14,889 bases of DNA, from assembly GCA_003484235.1 (NCBI GenBank), contig DNDP01000227.1, positions 23,177-38,065 of the forward strand, written 5' to 3'. Made by a program: the position numbers and the translations under genes. Under the pieces are notes generated by a model. The model made no database searches, was not told the DNA's origin, and was given only the letters and a program-made list of their open reading frames with translations. The DNA is from Verrucomicrobiales bacterium. GTDB lineage: Bacteria > Verrucomicrobiota > Verrucomicrobiia > Limisphaerales > RI-55. Shown here piece after piece: positions 7,736 to 14,806 of this stretch (position 1 is the stretch's first letter; every line of letters starts with the position of its first letter).

Positions 7736-8257
7736 TTACTTGATCCGCTTGAGCGTGACGGCCGGTGCCGGCACTTCTTTGCCGTCCATGTAGGCCTGGC
7801 AACTCGATTGGAGGGTGTTCGCATCGATGAATTTGAGGGTGATGCTGTGCATGTGGGCCTCCTTCTTCACGTCGATGCCGCAGCTCGGATCGAAGTCGAA
7901 GGCGATGGTGTCCTGATCCGAAGATTTCAGCAGCATGGCCGGGCGGTTGCCGAAAACGCAGTAGTGGGTCATGGCGAGCTTGCCGCCCTGGTCATAGTAC
8001 ATGGTGACCATTTCCTTGGGTGTGCCGGCGAAGACACGCTCCTCAAGCACGCTGCCGCCGGCGAGCAGACGAAACTGCAGGTCCATCCTTTCCGGACCTT
8101 CGCCCATGTCCACCTTGCCGGTCCATTGGCCGACCAGGGTCTTCATGCGTTCGAATTCGGGGGAGCCCTTTCTGGTCTCCGGAGTGTCCCCGGCGGTCAA
8201 GCATAGGGAAGTGGCGGCCAGGAAGGCGGCCGCGGCGATAAGCGATCTGGTAGTCAT
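7736..8257 (-). CDS. Small secreted protein, lipocalin-like/DUF1579-like
   Basis: A 173-residue exported protein. I chose the ATG at 8257 over an upstream in-frame start at 8359 because it begins with a clean signal peptide (Thr-Thr-Arg, then IAAAAFLAATSLCLTAG, cleavage near residue 22) and has AAAGGAA 4 bases upstream. The mature part contains RMKTLVGQWTGKVDMGEGPERMDLQFRL (37-64), GGSVLEERVFAG (67-78), MTHYCVFGNRPAM (96-108) and a strand-rich remainder. The LVGxWxG opening and alternating strands suggest a beta-barrel like the DUF1579 or lipocalin-like groups; I am not certain of the family. Three cysteines (100, 126, 153) in the exported part could form a disulfide. It precedes the second VOC gene by 25 bases. 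Confidence 0.88.
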   Translation of the reverse strand: MTTRSLIAAAAFLAATSLCLTAGDTPETRKGSPEFERMKTLVGQWTGKVDMGEGPERMDLQFRLLAGGSVLEERVFAGTPKEMVTMYYDQGGKLAMTHYCVFGNRPAMLLKSSDQDTIAFDFDPSCGIDVKKEAHMHSITLKFIDANTLQSSCQAYMDGKEVPAPAVTLKRIK

Positions 8258-8369
8258 TTGGTTCCTTTGTTGTGGGTTGAATGTTGCGCTGTCGTAGGAA
8301 CGACGAACGGCGCCCGAGCCGCAGGACACGAAAATAACCAGCCAGACGAAAAGATCCATTTCCCCTGCT

Positions 8370-9179
8370 TCAGCCGTCCCCGAAAACCCGTTTGCGCAGC
8401 AGGCGCATGTCGAGCGGGATCAGCAGGCCGAGCATGGCGAGGCACAGGCCGGCGGCGGCGGCGAGGTGCCAGGTCACTCGACCGTCGAGCAGCAGGTGCC
8501 GAAGACCTTCGGCGAGATGATGCAGGGGATTCAACTGCACGACGATGTCGAGATACGGGACGGGTGGCAGCGGGAAGTAGGTGCTCGAAGCGAACGCGAC
8601 CGGCATGATCACCAGGAAGAACGGCAGGCTCATGTGATCGATGCTCGGCAGCAGCGACGTGAACCACAGGCCCACCGCCGAGAAGGCCAGTGCCATGAGA
8701 AAGAGCAGGGGAACCACGATCGGCAGCCAGACCCAATGCAACGTCAACCAGCCCGTCGCGCCGAAGATCACCAGCATCACGCAGACGACCACCGCGTAAG
8801 CGGTCGCGAGGGTTGCCGCCCAAAGCGCCTCGCCCCAGACGACATGCTCCAGCCGGACCTGCGTCGTGAGCTGGCCTTCCCACGATTTCTGGAAGTGCAT
8901 CCGCACGTAGGCGCCAAACAGTGACTGGAAGAATGACGACATGAACGTCGTGTAAGCCAGAATGCCCGGCGCGAGATAGTGCAGGTAGTCGAGCGTGACG
9001 CCGTTCCAGGCGAGGTCGCCGATCTGGCGCCCGAGCCCGATGCCGAAGGCCACGAGCATGATCAATGGTTCGCACACCGGCGGAACCGTCGCGGTGTGCC
9101 AGTTGCGGAGATGCACGCGGATGTGCCGGGCGAGGATCGCGCGGCTCTGCCAGTTGAAGGCGGGGAAATAGGCGTTCAT
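8370..9179 (-). CDS. ABC-2 type exporter permease, NodJ-like
   Basis: A 269-residue inner-membrane permease of the ABC-2 superfamily. About six hydrophobic segments are visible, near 33-50, 66-90, 118-140, 150-177, 182-202 and 236-256. The region FMSSFFQSLFGAYVRMHFQKSWEGQLTTQVRLEHVVWGEALWA (79-121) and LNPLHHLAEGLRHLL (216-230) are characteristic of the NodJ/lipooligosaccharide-export branch. The ATG at 9179 overlaps the ATPase stop by four bases (ATGA), so the two subunits are translationally coupled and form one transporter. The substrate cannot be deduced: NodIJ homologues export lipo-oligosaccharides in rhizobia, but relatives elsewhere act in drug efflux. There is no separate periplasmic binding protein, as expected for an exporter. 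Confidence 0.94.
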   Translation of the reverse strand: MNAYFPAFNWQSRAILARHIRVHLRNWHTATVPPVCEPLIMLVAFGIGLGRQIGDLAWNGVTLDYLHYLAPGILAYTTFMSSFFQSLFGAYVRMHFQKSWEGQLTTQVRLEHVVWGEALWAATLATAYAVVVCVMLVIFGATGWLTLHWVWLPIVVPLLFLMALAFSAVGLWFTSLLPSIDHMSLPFFLVIMPVAFASSTYFPLPPVPYLDIVVQLNPLHHLAEGLRHLLLDGRVTWHLAAAAGLCLAMLGLLIPLDMRLLRKRVFGDG

Positions 9180-10117
9180 GGCTGGTTTTCCGCGGCGAGG
9201 GCGAGGAACAGGTCGTCGAGAGTCGGCGGCCGCACTTCGTAGCGCAGCTCCGGGAAGGCGGCGACGAATCCCGCCAGTCCGGCGGCGTTCAACGGCACGT
9301 GCCAGTGCGACAACACCTGCGCCGGGCGCGCTCCCTGTTGCCGGAACCAGGCGATGACTTTCGCCGTCTCGGCCGCCAGGGATTCGAGCAGGACGATGTG
9401 CTCACCGACGACGTCGCCCAACACCCGTTTCGGCGGGCCTGCAGCCCGGACGCGGCCGGCCTGCAGCACCTGCAGCCGGTCGGACAGCCGTTCCGCCTCG
9501 TCCATGTAGTGCGTGGTCAACACCACGGCCATCCCCTGGGCGCGCAGTCCATTGATCAATTCCCAGACGGCGACGCGCGCCTGCGGATCGAGTCCGGTGG
9601 TCGGTTCGTCGAGAAACACGACCTTCGGCTGGTGCACGACCGCGCGGGCGATCATCAACCGCCGTTTGTAGCCGCCCGACAACGTGTCCGGCTTCTGATC
9701 GGCAAACTCATCGAGCCCGAACTGCTTCAGCAGCGCATCGATGCGTTCCGGCAGGTTCTCCAATCGCGGACGGTAGTAGCGTCCGGTCTGCACGAGGTTT
9801 CCCCGGACGGTGAAGTCGCTGTCGAACGTGTTGTCCTGCGTGCACACGCCGAGCGCGCGACGGGCGCGGTCGCCGTCGTGGTCGAGATCGTGACCGGCCA
9901 CGCGGATGGTGCCCGCTTCGGTGCGGAGGAAGCCGTAGCACATCCGCAGTGTCGTGGTCTTGCCGGCGCCGTTGGGACCGAGCAACCCCAGCACCTCACC
10001 GGCCTGGCAGGTCAGGTCGATGCCGTCCACCACGCGCTTGCCACCGAGCGATTTGACCAGACCGCGGGCTTCCAGCGCTAGATCGCCTGGGATGGTAGAC
10101 AAATCGTTTGGGCTCAT
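9176..10117 (-). CDS. ABC exporter ATP-binding protein, NodI/drug-efflux-like
   Basis: A 313-residue cytoplasmic ATPase subunit. All motifs are intact: Walker A GPNGAGKT (47-54), Q-loop Gln94, signature LSGGY (146-150), Walker B VVFLDEP with Asp170 and Glu171, and switch His203. The C-terminal portion after about 235 is the accessory domain common to the DrrA/NodI-type ATPases. It pairs with the permease at 8370-9179 through an ATGA overlap. The ATG at 10117 has GGGAG about 8 bases upstream, and that site lies inside an inverted repeat (10124-10137), so expression may be regulated at this point. The upstream gap of 175 bases makes this the first gene of its own transcription unit. Confidence 0.96.
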   Translation of the reverse strand: MSPNDLSTIPGDLALEARGLVKSLGGKRVVDGIDLTCQAGEVLGLLGPNGAGKTTTLRMCYGFLRTEAGTIRVAGHDLDHDGDRARRALGVCTQDNTFDSDFTVRGNLVQTGRYYRPRLENLPERIDALLKQFGLDEFADQKPDTLSGGYKRRLMIARAVVHQPKVVFLDEPTTGLDPQARVAVWELINGLRAQGMAVVLTTHYMDEAERLSDRLQVLQAGRVRAAGPPKRVLGDVVGEHIVLLESLAAETAKVIAWFRQQGARPAQVLSHWHVPLNAAGLAGFVAAFPELRYEVRPPTLDDLFLALAAENQP

Positions 10118-10123
10118 GTTCGC

Positions 10124-10137
10124 TTCTCCCTGGAGAA
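10124..10137. promoter_or_regulatory. Inverted repeat over the exporter ribosome binding site
   Basis: TTCTCC-CT-GGAGAA is a perfect 6-bp inverted repeat with a 2-base centre, located 6 bases upstream of the ATPase ATG. On the - strand mRNA it could fold as a 5-bp stem with a 4-base loop, hiding the GGGAG ribosome binding site in the stem. Alternatively it may be the operator of a dimeric repressor. A second purine run, GGAGGGAGA, follows on the + strand at 10139-10147. I see no regulator gene next to it. Confidence 0.4.
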
Positions 10138-10217
10138 CGGAGGGAGATAGCTAAGCCATCCGAGGCTCTCGATGCAAGAACAGCTCTCCACTGGGTGAGT
10201 AATTCAATGGAGCATCG

Positions 10218-10240
10218 CCCGGGGGCGTGACCCGCCCGGG
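10218..10240. terminator. GC-rich hairpin between DUF1428 gene and ABC exporter
   Basis: CCCGGG (10218-10223) and CCCGGG (10235-10240) can pair, extended past a one-base bulge by neighbouring G and C residues. It lies about 55 bases past the stop codon of the DUF1428 gene on the - strand. There is no following U-tract, so it would be at best a weak or factor-assisted terminator. It may only reflect the base composition. Confidence 0.22.
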
Positions 10241-10292
10241 GATGGGTGGGAAGGTTCGTCTCGGGCCGGTTCGGAATGCCCGGGTTGCGGGC

Positions 10293-10655
10293 TTATTTTT
10301 CCACGATCATCTTGAACCCGCCGTAGCTCATCCGCCGGTTGTCGAATGGCACGTTTTTCGGGTCCATCATCGGGGCGAGCCGGGGATCCTTCATCGCTTT
10401 TGCATTCACCTTGTCGCGGTGGGCGCGGGACTTGAAGGTGATCCACGAAAAGATGACCGTCTCGTTCTTCCTGGCCCTGGCAAGGCGGGTGAAGGGGGTC
10501 CCGAATTTCGTCTGGAGATCCTCGCCGACGCACTCGCGATACTCGAGGGCACCATGTTCCTTCCAGACCTTGGCGGCCAGTCGGGCAAGTCGCGGATACG
10601 CCGCGAGATTCTTTTTCGCAATGGGTATGATGAATCCGTCCACGTATTTGGGCAT
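10293..10655 (-). CDS. DUF1428 (YbaA-like) family protein
   Basis: A 120-residue protein matching the DUF1428 family: PKYVDGFIIPIAKKNLAAYPRLA (2-24), WKEHGALEYRECVGEDL (31-47), ETVIFSWITFKSRAHRDKVNAKAMKDPRL (65-93), then MSYGGFKMIVEK at the C-terminus (109-120). These are the family's most conserved parts, and the fold is a dimeric alpha/beta barrel (ferredoxin-like), as in YCII proteins. No biochemical function is established. I placed the start at the ATG at 10655 because the homologous region begins exactly there; upstream in-frame sequence reads through the DoxX gene in another frame. It lies 58 bases after the DoxX-like gene and belongs to the group of small proteins around the DGPF gene. 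Confidence 0.93.
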   Translation of the reverse strand: MPKYVDGFIIPIAKKNLAAYPRLARLAAKVWKEHGALEYRECVGEDLQTKFGTPFTRLARARKNETVIFSWITFKSRAHRDKVNAKAMKDPRLAPMMDPKNVPFDNRRMSYGGFKMIVEK

Positions 10656-10713
10656 GGCAGTAGCGGTTGAGTATTGAATTTCAGCGATGAACCGGAAGGC
10701 AGATTGACGGGCA

Positions 10714-11106
10714 TTACCGCAACAGGCGAGCGAACTGTTGCCGGCCCGACCAGAGCAGATAGAGGGCGAGCGCCGAGACGAGGACCACCGGCGGGCTGAA
10801 CAGGCCTTCGCCATCCATGACGAATCCGTGGAACGCCAGGATGTTCACGATGATCGGTCCCAGCACCAGCAGACCCAGGTTGCGGGTCTTCGGGATGGCG
10901 ACCAGGATGCCGCCGACGAGTTCGCAGATCTTGACGAAGGTGAGGTAGCCCGTGGGGTGAAATGCCGCGAAGAAATGGGCCGCCGGCGTATCCTCCGGCG
11001 GTGGCGGCGCCCCCATGAGGTTGAAGAGAACCACTACGCCGGACATGACGAACAACAGGCCGAGGATCACGGCGGCGACGGCGGGGAGGTATTTTAGGTA
11101 TTTCAT
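10714..11106 (-). CDS. DoxX-like integral membrane protein
   Basis: A 130-residue membrane protein with four hydrophobic segments, at about 7-30, 52-71, 76-94 and 104-119, the arrangement of the DoxX/DoxD-like family. Segment two contains YLTFVKICELVGGILVAIPKTRNLGL (54-79), the most diagnostic part. Between TM1 and TM2 is a proline-rich loop (GAPPPPEDTPAAHFFAAFHP). DoxX-like proteins are linked to redox or thiol stress in some bacteria, but the function of this subgroup is not defined. The ATG at 11106 lacks a Shine-Dalgarno sequence. It is separated by 193 bases from the DGPF gene upstream and precedes the DUF1428 gene by 58 bases. Confidence 0.9.
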   Translation of the reverse strand: MKYLKYLPAVAAVILGLLFVMSGVVVLFNLMGAPPPPEDTPAAHFFAAFHPTGYLTFVKICELVGGILVAIPKTRNLGLLVLGPIIVNILAFHGFVMDGEGLFSPPVVLVSALALYLLWSGRQQFARLLR

Positions 11107-11299
11107 GGCGAAGAAGAAATCCCGTCTCCCGGCCCTACCGGCGCAATGAAGCCACCCGATCCGGTTTCACAGGATTGCTCGCGGTCATCGTCCGCTCGCA
11201 CGCTCAATTGGCAAGGCTCAAACAGCGGCTTAGATGAACGCCGGAGCCGGCCGTTTCCGGCCGGTCCGGCAGCATGGACTCGGGCGCGCTCGTCGCGGA

Positions 11300-11707
11300 T
11301 CAGGCGGCGGCCATCTCCGCCTCCCGGGCACCCACGTTTGCAGGATCGAGGCACGTGCCGGCCACCGGGCGCACCTCCACCTTGATGCCGTAGGGCAGGC
11401 CCGGACATTGCCGCGCAATCTCGACCGCCTCATCCATGGAGCCCACTGTGAGCAGAAAATAGCCACCGATGGCTTCCTTGGCTTCGGCGAAGGGTCCGTC
11501 GGACACGACGTGGCCCAGTTTGCCGGAGATGACGACTCCTTCCTTTTCGAGTGGATCGCCGGCACTGGCCCGGCCGTCCTGCTTCAGACCGTTGAACCAG
11601 CTCATCCAGCGTTCGAAAACGCCCTGCATCTCTTCGGGCGAAAGCCCCTGATGCCAGTCGGTGCCGCGAAAGATGAGCATGTAGCCGTGGGAAGATGTGT
11701 TGTTCAT
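11300..11707 (-). CDS. YCII-related DGPF protein, ECF42-associated type
   Basis: A 135-residue protein of the YCII-related superfamily carrying the signature DGPFAEAKE (70-78), the motif that names the DGPF group. Other family parts are HGYMLIFRGTDW (7-18), LSPEEMQGVFERWMSWFNGLK (22-42), GVVISGKLGHVVS (57-69), EAIGGYFLLTVGSMDEAVEIARQCPGL (78-104) and VEVRPV (110-115). The fold is a dimeric ferredoxin-like barrel; no enzymatic function is established. DGPF genes are the characteristic neighbours and transcriptional targets of ECF42 sigma factors, and one is encoded at 2769-4067. The ATG at 11707 was chosen because family similarity starts there; in-frame sequence further upstream looks non-coding. 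No Shine-Dalgarno sequence is present. The 274-base region upstream is the likely promoter region. Confidence 0.94.
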   Translation of the reverse strand: MNNTSSHGYMLIFRGTDWHQGLSPEEMQGVFERWMSWFNGLKQDGRASAGDPLEKEGVVISGKLGHVVSDGPFAEAKEAIGGYFLLTVGSMDEAVEIARQCPGLPYGIKVEVRPVAGTCLDPANVGAREAEMAAA

Positions 11708-11981
11708 TCGAGAGGGTGGTTTTGAATTGTGATTCGATTGGTTCGCTTCCACCCGCGGTGGAAGGGACTCGGGCCAATCTGCGACGGTTTTACGGCTGCG
11801 ATTCCGGCCTTCATCATGGAAACGACGAACGGGGAACCGCGGCAAGGACAACTTTTCCGGAAAATCTTCGACTGGTTGGGCAGGCCATCCACAGCCCACG
11901 CCGGCAAGCCAGGGGAGCGTCCATGGCAGACGGCCATTCTTCTGGCGGAAATCCCGGAATCCTCGGTCAGGCGGCCCCGGT
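11708..11981. other. Intergenic region upstream of the DGPF gene
   Basis: No convincing gene is seen in these 274 bases; open frames on both strands lack family resemblance and ribosome binding sites. It should contain the DGPF promoter on the - strand and the 3' end of the kinase transcript. The most structured element is the 12-base perfect palindrome TTTTCCGGAAAA at 11853-11864, about 146 bases upstream of the DGPF start codon. No obvious terminator hairpin with a U-tract follows the kinase stop codon. Confidence 0.5.
11853..11864. promoter_or_regulatory. 12-bp perfect palindrome TTTTCCGGAAAA upstream of the DGPF gene
   Basis: A perfect 12-base palindrome in otherwise GC-rich DNA. Its shape fits a site for a dimeric regulator. 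The distance to the DGPF start (146 bases) permits an upstream promoter element but is long for a repressor operator. No supporting second copy was found near other genes in the window. Confidence 0.25.
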
Positions 11982-13220
11982 TCATCCGCCGCGGCGGATT
12001 TCCGAGCCCTTGAAGCGTATGGTGATGCGGAACACCTTCTTCTCCCGGCAGCTGATGGTTCCGGTCTGCAGATCAACCTTCTCGGGAAGCTCAATCCGGT
12101 GAAGATCCACCACCGCGTGATAGCCGCGTTCGGAAAAGATGTCGATCAGCATGGCCAGGGCGGAGGGATCGTGCAGGAGCGGTTCCTCGGCGTTCACCAT
12201 GGCCACGCCCGAGATGGCGTGCCGGATGACAATCGGCATGACCTTCTTGTCGATGAACTCCACGACATTCTGAAACAGCTCCGCCTGCTCGAACTCGTAG
12301 TCGTCCAGGCGGCGGACCAGATCCTGCCGGGCGTGGACGATGATGTCCCGGGCCAGGGGGAGATGCCGCAGGCGGTCGTAGGTCTTGGGATCAAGCTCCA
12401 GCGAACTTTGATAGTCCAGCTCGTGGAGGATGTTCTGTTCCACCTCGGCAACCGGACCGTTCGCATTGACGAAATGATAGAAGAACGTCTTCTTGAGCGA
12501 CTGAAGCGCCTCCCAAGTCTGCTCCTTGAAGACCTTGTAGCGTCGCCGGGCGGCGTGGACGTCCAGGTCGGTGGCCCGCAGTTCCTGCAGTTCACCCACG
12601 CCGCTGGCCCTGACGTCTTCGTTGTGGGCCTGGATCTCCCGTCCCCGCTGGAGCTGGCGCTCGATGCTGACCTTCTCCTCCACGAACAGCACCATGATGT
12701 GGATGATCGGCTGGCGGAAGTGACCGTGCAGCGGCGTGTCGTAGAATTCCCGCCGCAGTTCCTGCATCTTCTGCACGAGGAGCTTGAGGCACTCCACCTG
12801 GACCTTGGTGCGGGGAAATCCGTCCAGCACGGCGCCATCCCGGAACTCGGGCGACAGCAGCTTGCGAAAGACCAGTCCGACCACCTCCTTGTCACCCACG
12901 AGGTTGCCGCTCTCCTTGATCTTGCGTGCCTCGGGGCTGTCCAGCAGGTCGCTCACAACGATCGGCGGACACGTCAGGCCCCGGGCGTTCATGATGAAAC
13001 GGGTGTTGGTCCCCTTGCCGGCCCCGGGTGCCCCCCCCAGGAGGATGATCTCCTTGGCGAACCGCAGCTGCTCCCGTCCCAGCTCCTCCTCCAGCTCCTT
13101 CCAGACGGCGTTGAAAATCAGCTGCGCATCCTTGATTTCGAGATCGGGAGAATGAGCCGCGGCCTTGGGACTGGCCGGGCCCGTCTTGGCTGCCGGCGGT
13201 GACTGTGTGTTTGCGGTCAT
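11982..13220 (-). CDS. Adenylate kinase-like nucleoside monophosphate kinase with long C-terminal extension
   Basis: A 412-residue protein whose N-terminal half is an adenylate-kinase-type NMP kinase. The P-loop is LLGGAPGAGKGTNTRF (60-75), and DGFPRT (133-138) is the NMP-binding motif conserved in adenylate kinases. The LID region is replaced by a long charged helical part (IERQLQRGREIQAHNEDVRASG, 186-207), followed by ARRRYKVFKEQT (224-235). Ordinary adenylate kinases are about 180-220 residues; here about 145 further residues (268-412) form a domain I do not recognise, with LARDIIVHARQDLVRRLDDYEFEQAELFQNVVEFIDKK (about 289-326) and a strand-rich end. The first 30 residues are a Pro/Ala/Ser-rich linker. 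I prefer the ATG at 13220 to a GTG at 13250; neither has a clear ribosome binding site. Substrate specificity is not certain, so no gene symbol is given. Confidence 0.85.
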   Translation of the reverse strand: MTANTQSPPAAKTGPASPKAAAHSPDLEIKDAQLIFNAVWKELEEELGREQLRFAKEIILLGGAPGAGKGTNTRFIMNARGLTCPPIVVSDLLDSPEARKIKESGNLVGDKEVVGLVFRKLLSPEFRDGAVLDGFPRTKVQVECLKLLVQKMQELRREFYDTPLHGHFRQPIIHIMVLFVEEKVSIERQLQRGREIQAHNEDVRASGVGELQELRATDLDVHAARRRYKVFKEQTWEALQSLKKTFFYHFVNANGPVAEVEQNILHELDYQSSLELDPKTYDRLRHLPLARDIIVHARQDLVRRLDDYEFEQAELFQNVVEFIDKKVMPIVIRHAISGVAMVNAEEPLLHDPSALAMLIDIFSERGYHAVVDLHRIELPEKVDLQTGTISCREKKVFRITIRFKGSEIRRGG

Positions 13221-13362
13221 GGAACTTGAACGACCCGGAGTCAAACCCACCGAAACCGTTGAGGCAACGGAAACCCATTCGGATGGCCAAAAAACTCGCC
13301 GATTGCCGACCGGCCGGTGGCGACCGGAGAAGATCCGCGGAGTGCGAAGCCCATCGGCTAAA

Positions 13363-13761
13363 TCAAGCCACCTGCCTCACCGGCTTTTTCCAGATGGGCA
13401 CCACCCGCTTCATCTCGTCGATCAGCCATTGTCCCGCGGCGAACGCCTCCGCCCGGTGGCCGGCAATCACTTCGACCCAGAGCGACGGCTCGTTCACCTT
13501 GACCACGCCTATCCGGTGGATGAGCCGGATGGATTCCACCGGCCATCGCTTCTCAATTTGGTCAAAGATCAGGTGAAACTGGTGTTCGGCCATCCGCTGA
13601 AACGCTTCGTAGTCGATCGCCTGGATGGTGTCGTCCCGCTCCTGCCCGCGCACCACCCCTGCAAAGGTGAGGGCTGCGCCCGCGCTTTCAGACATTGCCC
13701 GGCCGGCGACCAGCGCCGGTTCGTTGATGGGCTCGGTCGTGATGGTGAGCTGTCTTTTCAT
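13363..13761 (-). CDS. moaE: Molybdopterin synthase catalytic subunit MoaE
   Basis: This 132-residue protein is the large subunit of molybdopterin synthase, which inserts two sulfur atoms from MoaD thiocarboxylate into cyclic pyranopterin monophosphate. Family motifs seen are LTFAGVVRGQ (31-40), IDYEAFQRMAEHQF (49-62), IHRIGVVKVNEPSLWVEV (81-98), GHRAEAFAAGQWLIDEMKRVVPIWKK (101-126). The two catalytic lysines are matched by Lys118 and Lys125, seven residues apart as in E. coli MoaE. The usual WKKE is WKKP here. I chose the ATG at 13761 over a TTG at 13770. It lies 42 bases after moaD and is clearly its operon partner. The biosynthetic genes moaA and moaC are not in this window. Confidence 0.96.
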   Translation of the reverse strand: MKRQLTITTEPINEPALVAGRAMSESAGAALTFAGVVRGQERDDTIQAIDYEAFQRMAEHQFHLIFDQIEKRWPVESIRLIHRIGVVKVNEPSLWVEVIAGHRAEAFAAGQWLIDEMKRVVPIWKKPVRQVA

Positions 13762-13803
13762 TCGATCCAAACTGATTGTCCGTGTCGCCGGGCAGGGAAG
13801 CGT

Positions 13804-14049
13804 TCAACCGCCCTGCACGGGCGGAAAAAACGACACCACGTCTCCGTCCTTGAGGAGGTAGGTCCGCTGTTCGTAGTCGACCCCCACCGCGAGCAGGGTC
13901 GAGCGGCTCATCTCCTGCAGGGGAGGGTATTCCTCGCAGAGCGCATCATGCAGTCGGCCCAGTGTCCAGCCGTCCGGCACCTGGCGATCCACCTCCGTCA
14001 GACCGGTCAGGTCACGGATGTAGGAGAAGAACTGGACTTTGATGTTCAC
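13804..14049 (-). CDS. moaD: Molybdopterin synthase sulfur carrier subunit MoaD
   Basis: An 81-residue beta-grasp protein of normal MoaD length: NIKVQFFSYIRDLTGLTEVDRQVPDG (2-27), TLGRLHDALCEEYPPL (29-44), LLAVGVDYEQRTYLLKDGDVVSFFPPVQGG (52-81). The closing KDGDVVSFFPPVQGG with terminal Gly-Gly is diagnostic; the Gly-Gly end is adenylated and thiocarboxylated to supply sulfur to MoaE. The start is a GTG at 14049; no ATG is positioned to give the conserved N-terminal strand, and in-frame upstream sequence belongs to the hpt region in a different frame. It is followed after 42 bases by moaE and preceded 86 bases upstream by hpt. Confidence 0.95.
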   Translation of the reverse strand: MNIKVQFFSYIRDLTGLTEVDRQVPDGWTLGRLHDALCEEYPPLQEMSRSTLLAVGVDYEQRTYLLKDGDVVSFFPPVQGG

Positions 14050-14135
14050 GCCGGTGGCAGGATAGGGTGATGCCGGCAGGCGGCAAAGGGGAATGTAAAC
14101 AGGGCGACGGCCGGACTTCTGGTGGAGAGGAGGCT

Positions 14136-14768
14136 TTAATGGCCCCGCTTGGCACCGGTCTGTCCGGCGGTTGAATCCGCCCCTCCGTAGATGGCCGGCT
14201 TCAACACGCCGATGAACGGCAGGTTTCGATACCGCTCCGCGTAGTCCAGGCCGTACCCGACGACAAACTCGTTGGGGATCACGAACCCCACGTGGTCGGC
14301 GGCCACTTTTCTTTGTCTGCGCTCGGGCTTGTCGAGCAGCACGCAGGTGCGGATACGTCGCGGCTTCAGCGCCCGCAGCTTCTTGAGCACGGCCCACAGG
14401 GTGTTGCCGGTGTCCAGAATGTCATCGACCAGCAGCACCTCGCGGCCGCGGACATCGAGCCGCAGTTCCTTGGTGAACACCAGTTCGCGGGATTCCGTGC
14501 CGGCGCCGTAGCTGGACACCCCGACGAAATCGAGCCGGAGCGGCAGATTCAGGTGCCGGACCAGGTCGGCGAGGAACATGACCGTGCCGTTGAGGAGCGA
14601 GACGATGACCAGATCCTTGCCCCGGTACTCCCGCTGAATCTCTCGGGCGAGGGATCTGATCCGCCGGGCGAGACTGGACTCGTCCACCAGCACGGCGGCC
14701 AGCTCCGCCCGGTGTCGTTGGGGCGGGGGCTGCCGCTTTGACCACATGGCGTAGGCGCGTTTTCCCAT
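14136..14768 (-). CDS. hpt: Hypoxanthine phosphoribosyltransferase
   Basis: A purine salvage enzyme converting hypoxanthine or guanine and PRPP to IMP or GMP in the cytoplasm. It has 210 residues from the ATG at 14768; family members are about 180. Motifs: VIVSLLNGTVMFLADLVRHL (54-73), flexible loop region VGVSSYGAGTES (82-93), PRPP-binding VLLVDDILDTGNT (111-123), LLDKPERR (144-151) with the purine-stacking region NEFVVGYGLDYAERYRNLPFIGVL (166-189). Aspartates 115 and 116 of the PRPP motif are present. The extra length is an N-terminal basic stretch (KRQPPPQRHR), so the ATG at 14747 (203 residues) is possible; neither has a ribosome binding site. The basic C-terminal tail (STAGQTGAKRGH) is also unusual. 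It lies 38 bases after the partial gene at the right edge. Confidence 0.96.
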   Translation of the reverse strand: MGKRAYAMWSKRQPPPQRHRAELAAVLVDESSLARRIRSLAREIQREYRGKDLVIVSLLNGTVMFLADLVRHLNLPLRLDFVGVSSYGAGTESRELVFTKELRLDVRGREVLLVDDILDTGNTLWAVLKKLRALKPRRIRTCVLLDKPERRQRKVAADHVGFVIPNEFVVGYGLDYAERYRNLPFIGVLKPAIYGGADSTAGQTGAKRGH

Positions 14769-14806
14769 GATGTAAACCGGAGCTTCGTGCCAGACCGTTC
14801 GACCGC

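Noticed and set aside
9299..10081. 260-codon open frame on the + strand
   Set aside because: It is antisense to the ABC ATPase; a shadow frame.
11729..12013. 94-codon + strand frame in the DGPF upstream region
   Set aside because: No ribosome binding site, no family resemblance, and it runs into the kinase coding region on the other strand. It cannot be fully excluded.
11708..12094. Upstream in-frame extension of the DGPF gene
   Set aside because: Family similarity begins at the ATG at 11707. The extension overlaps the kinase 3' end and has no recognisable domain.
12099..13202. 367-codon open frame on the + strand
   Set aside because: It is antisense to the kinase, which has an intact P-loop and DGFPRT. 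It has no independent evidence.
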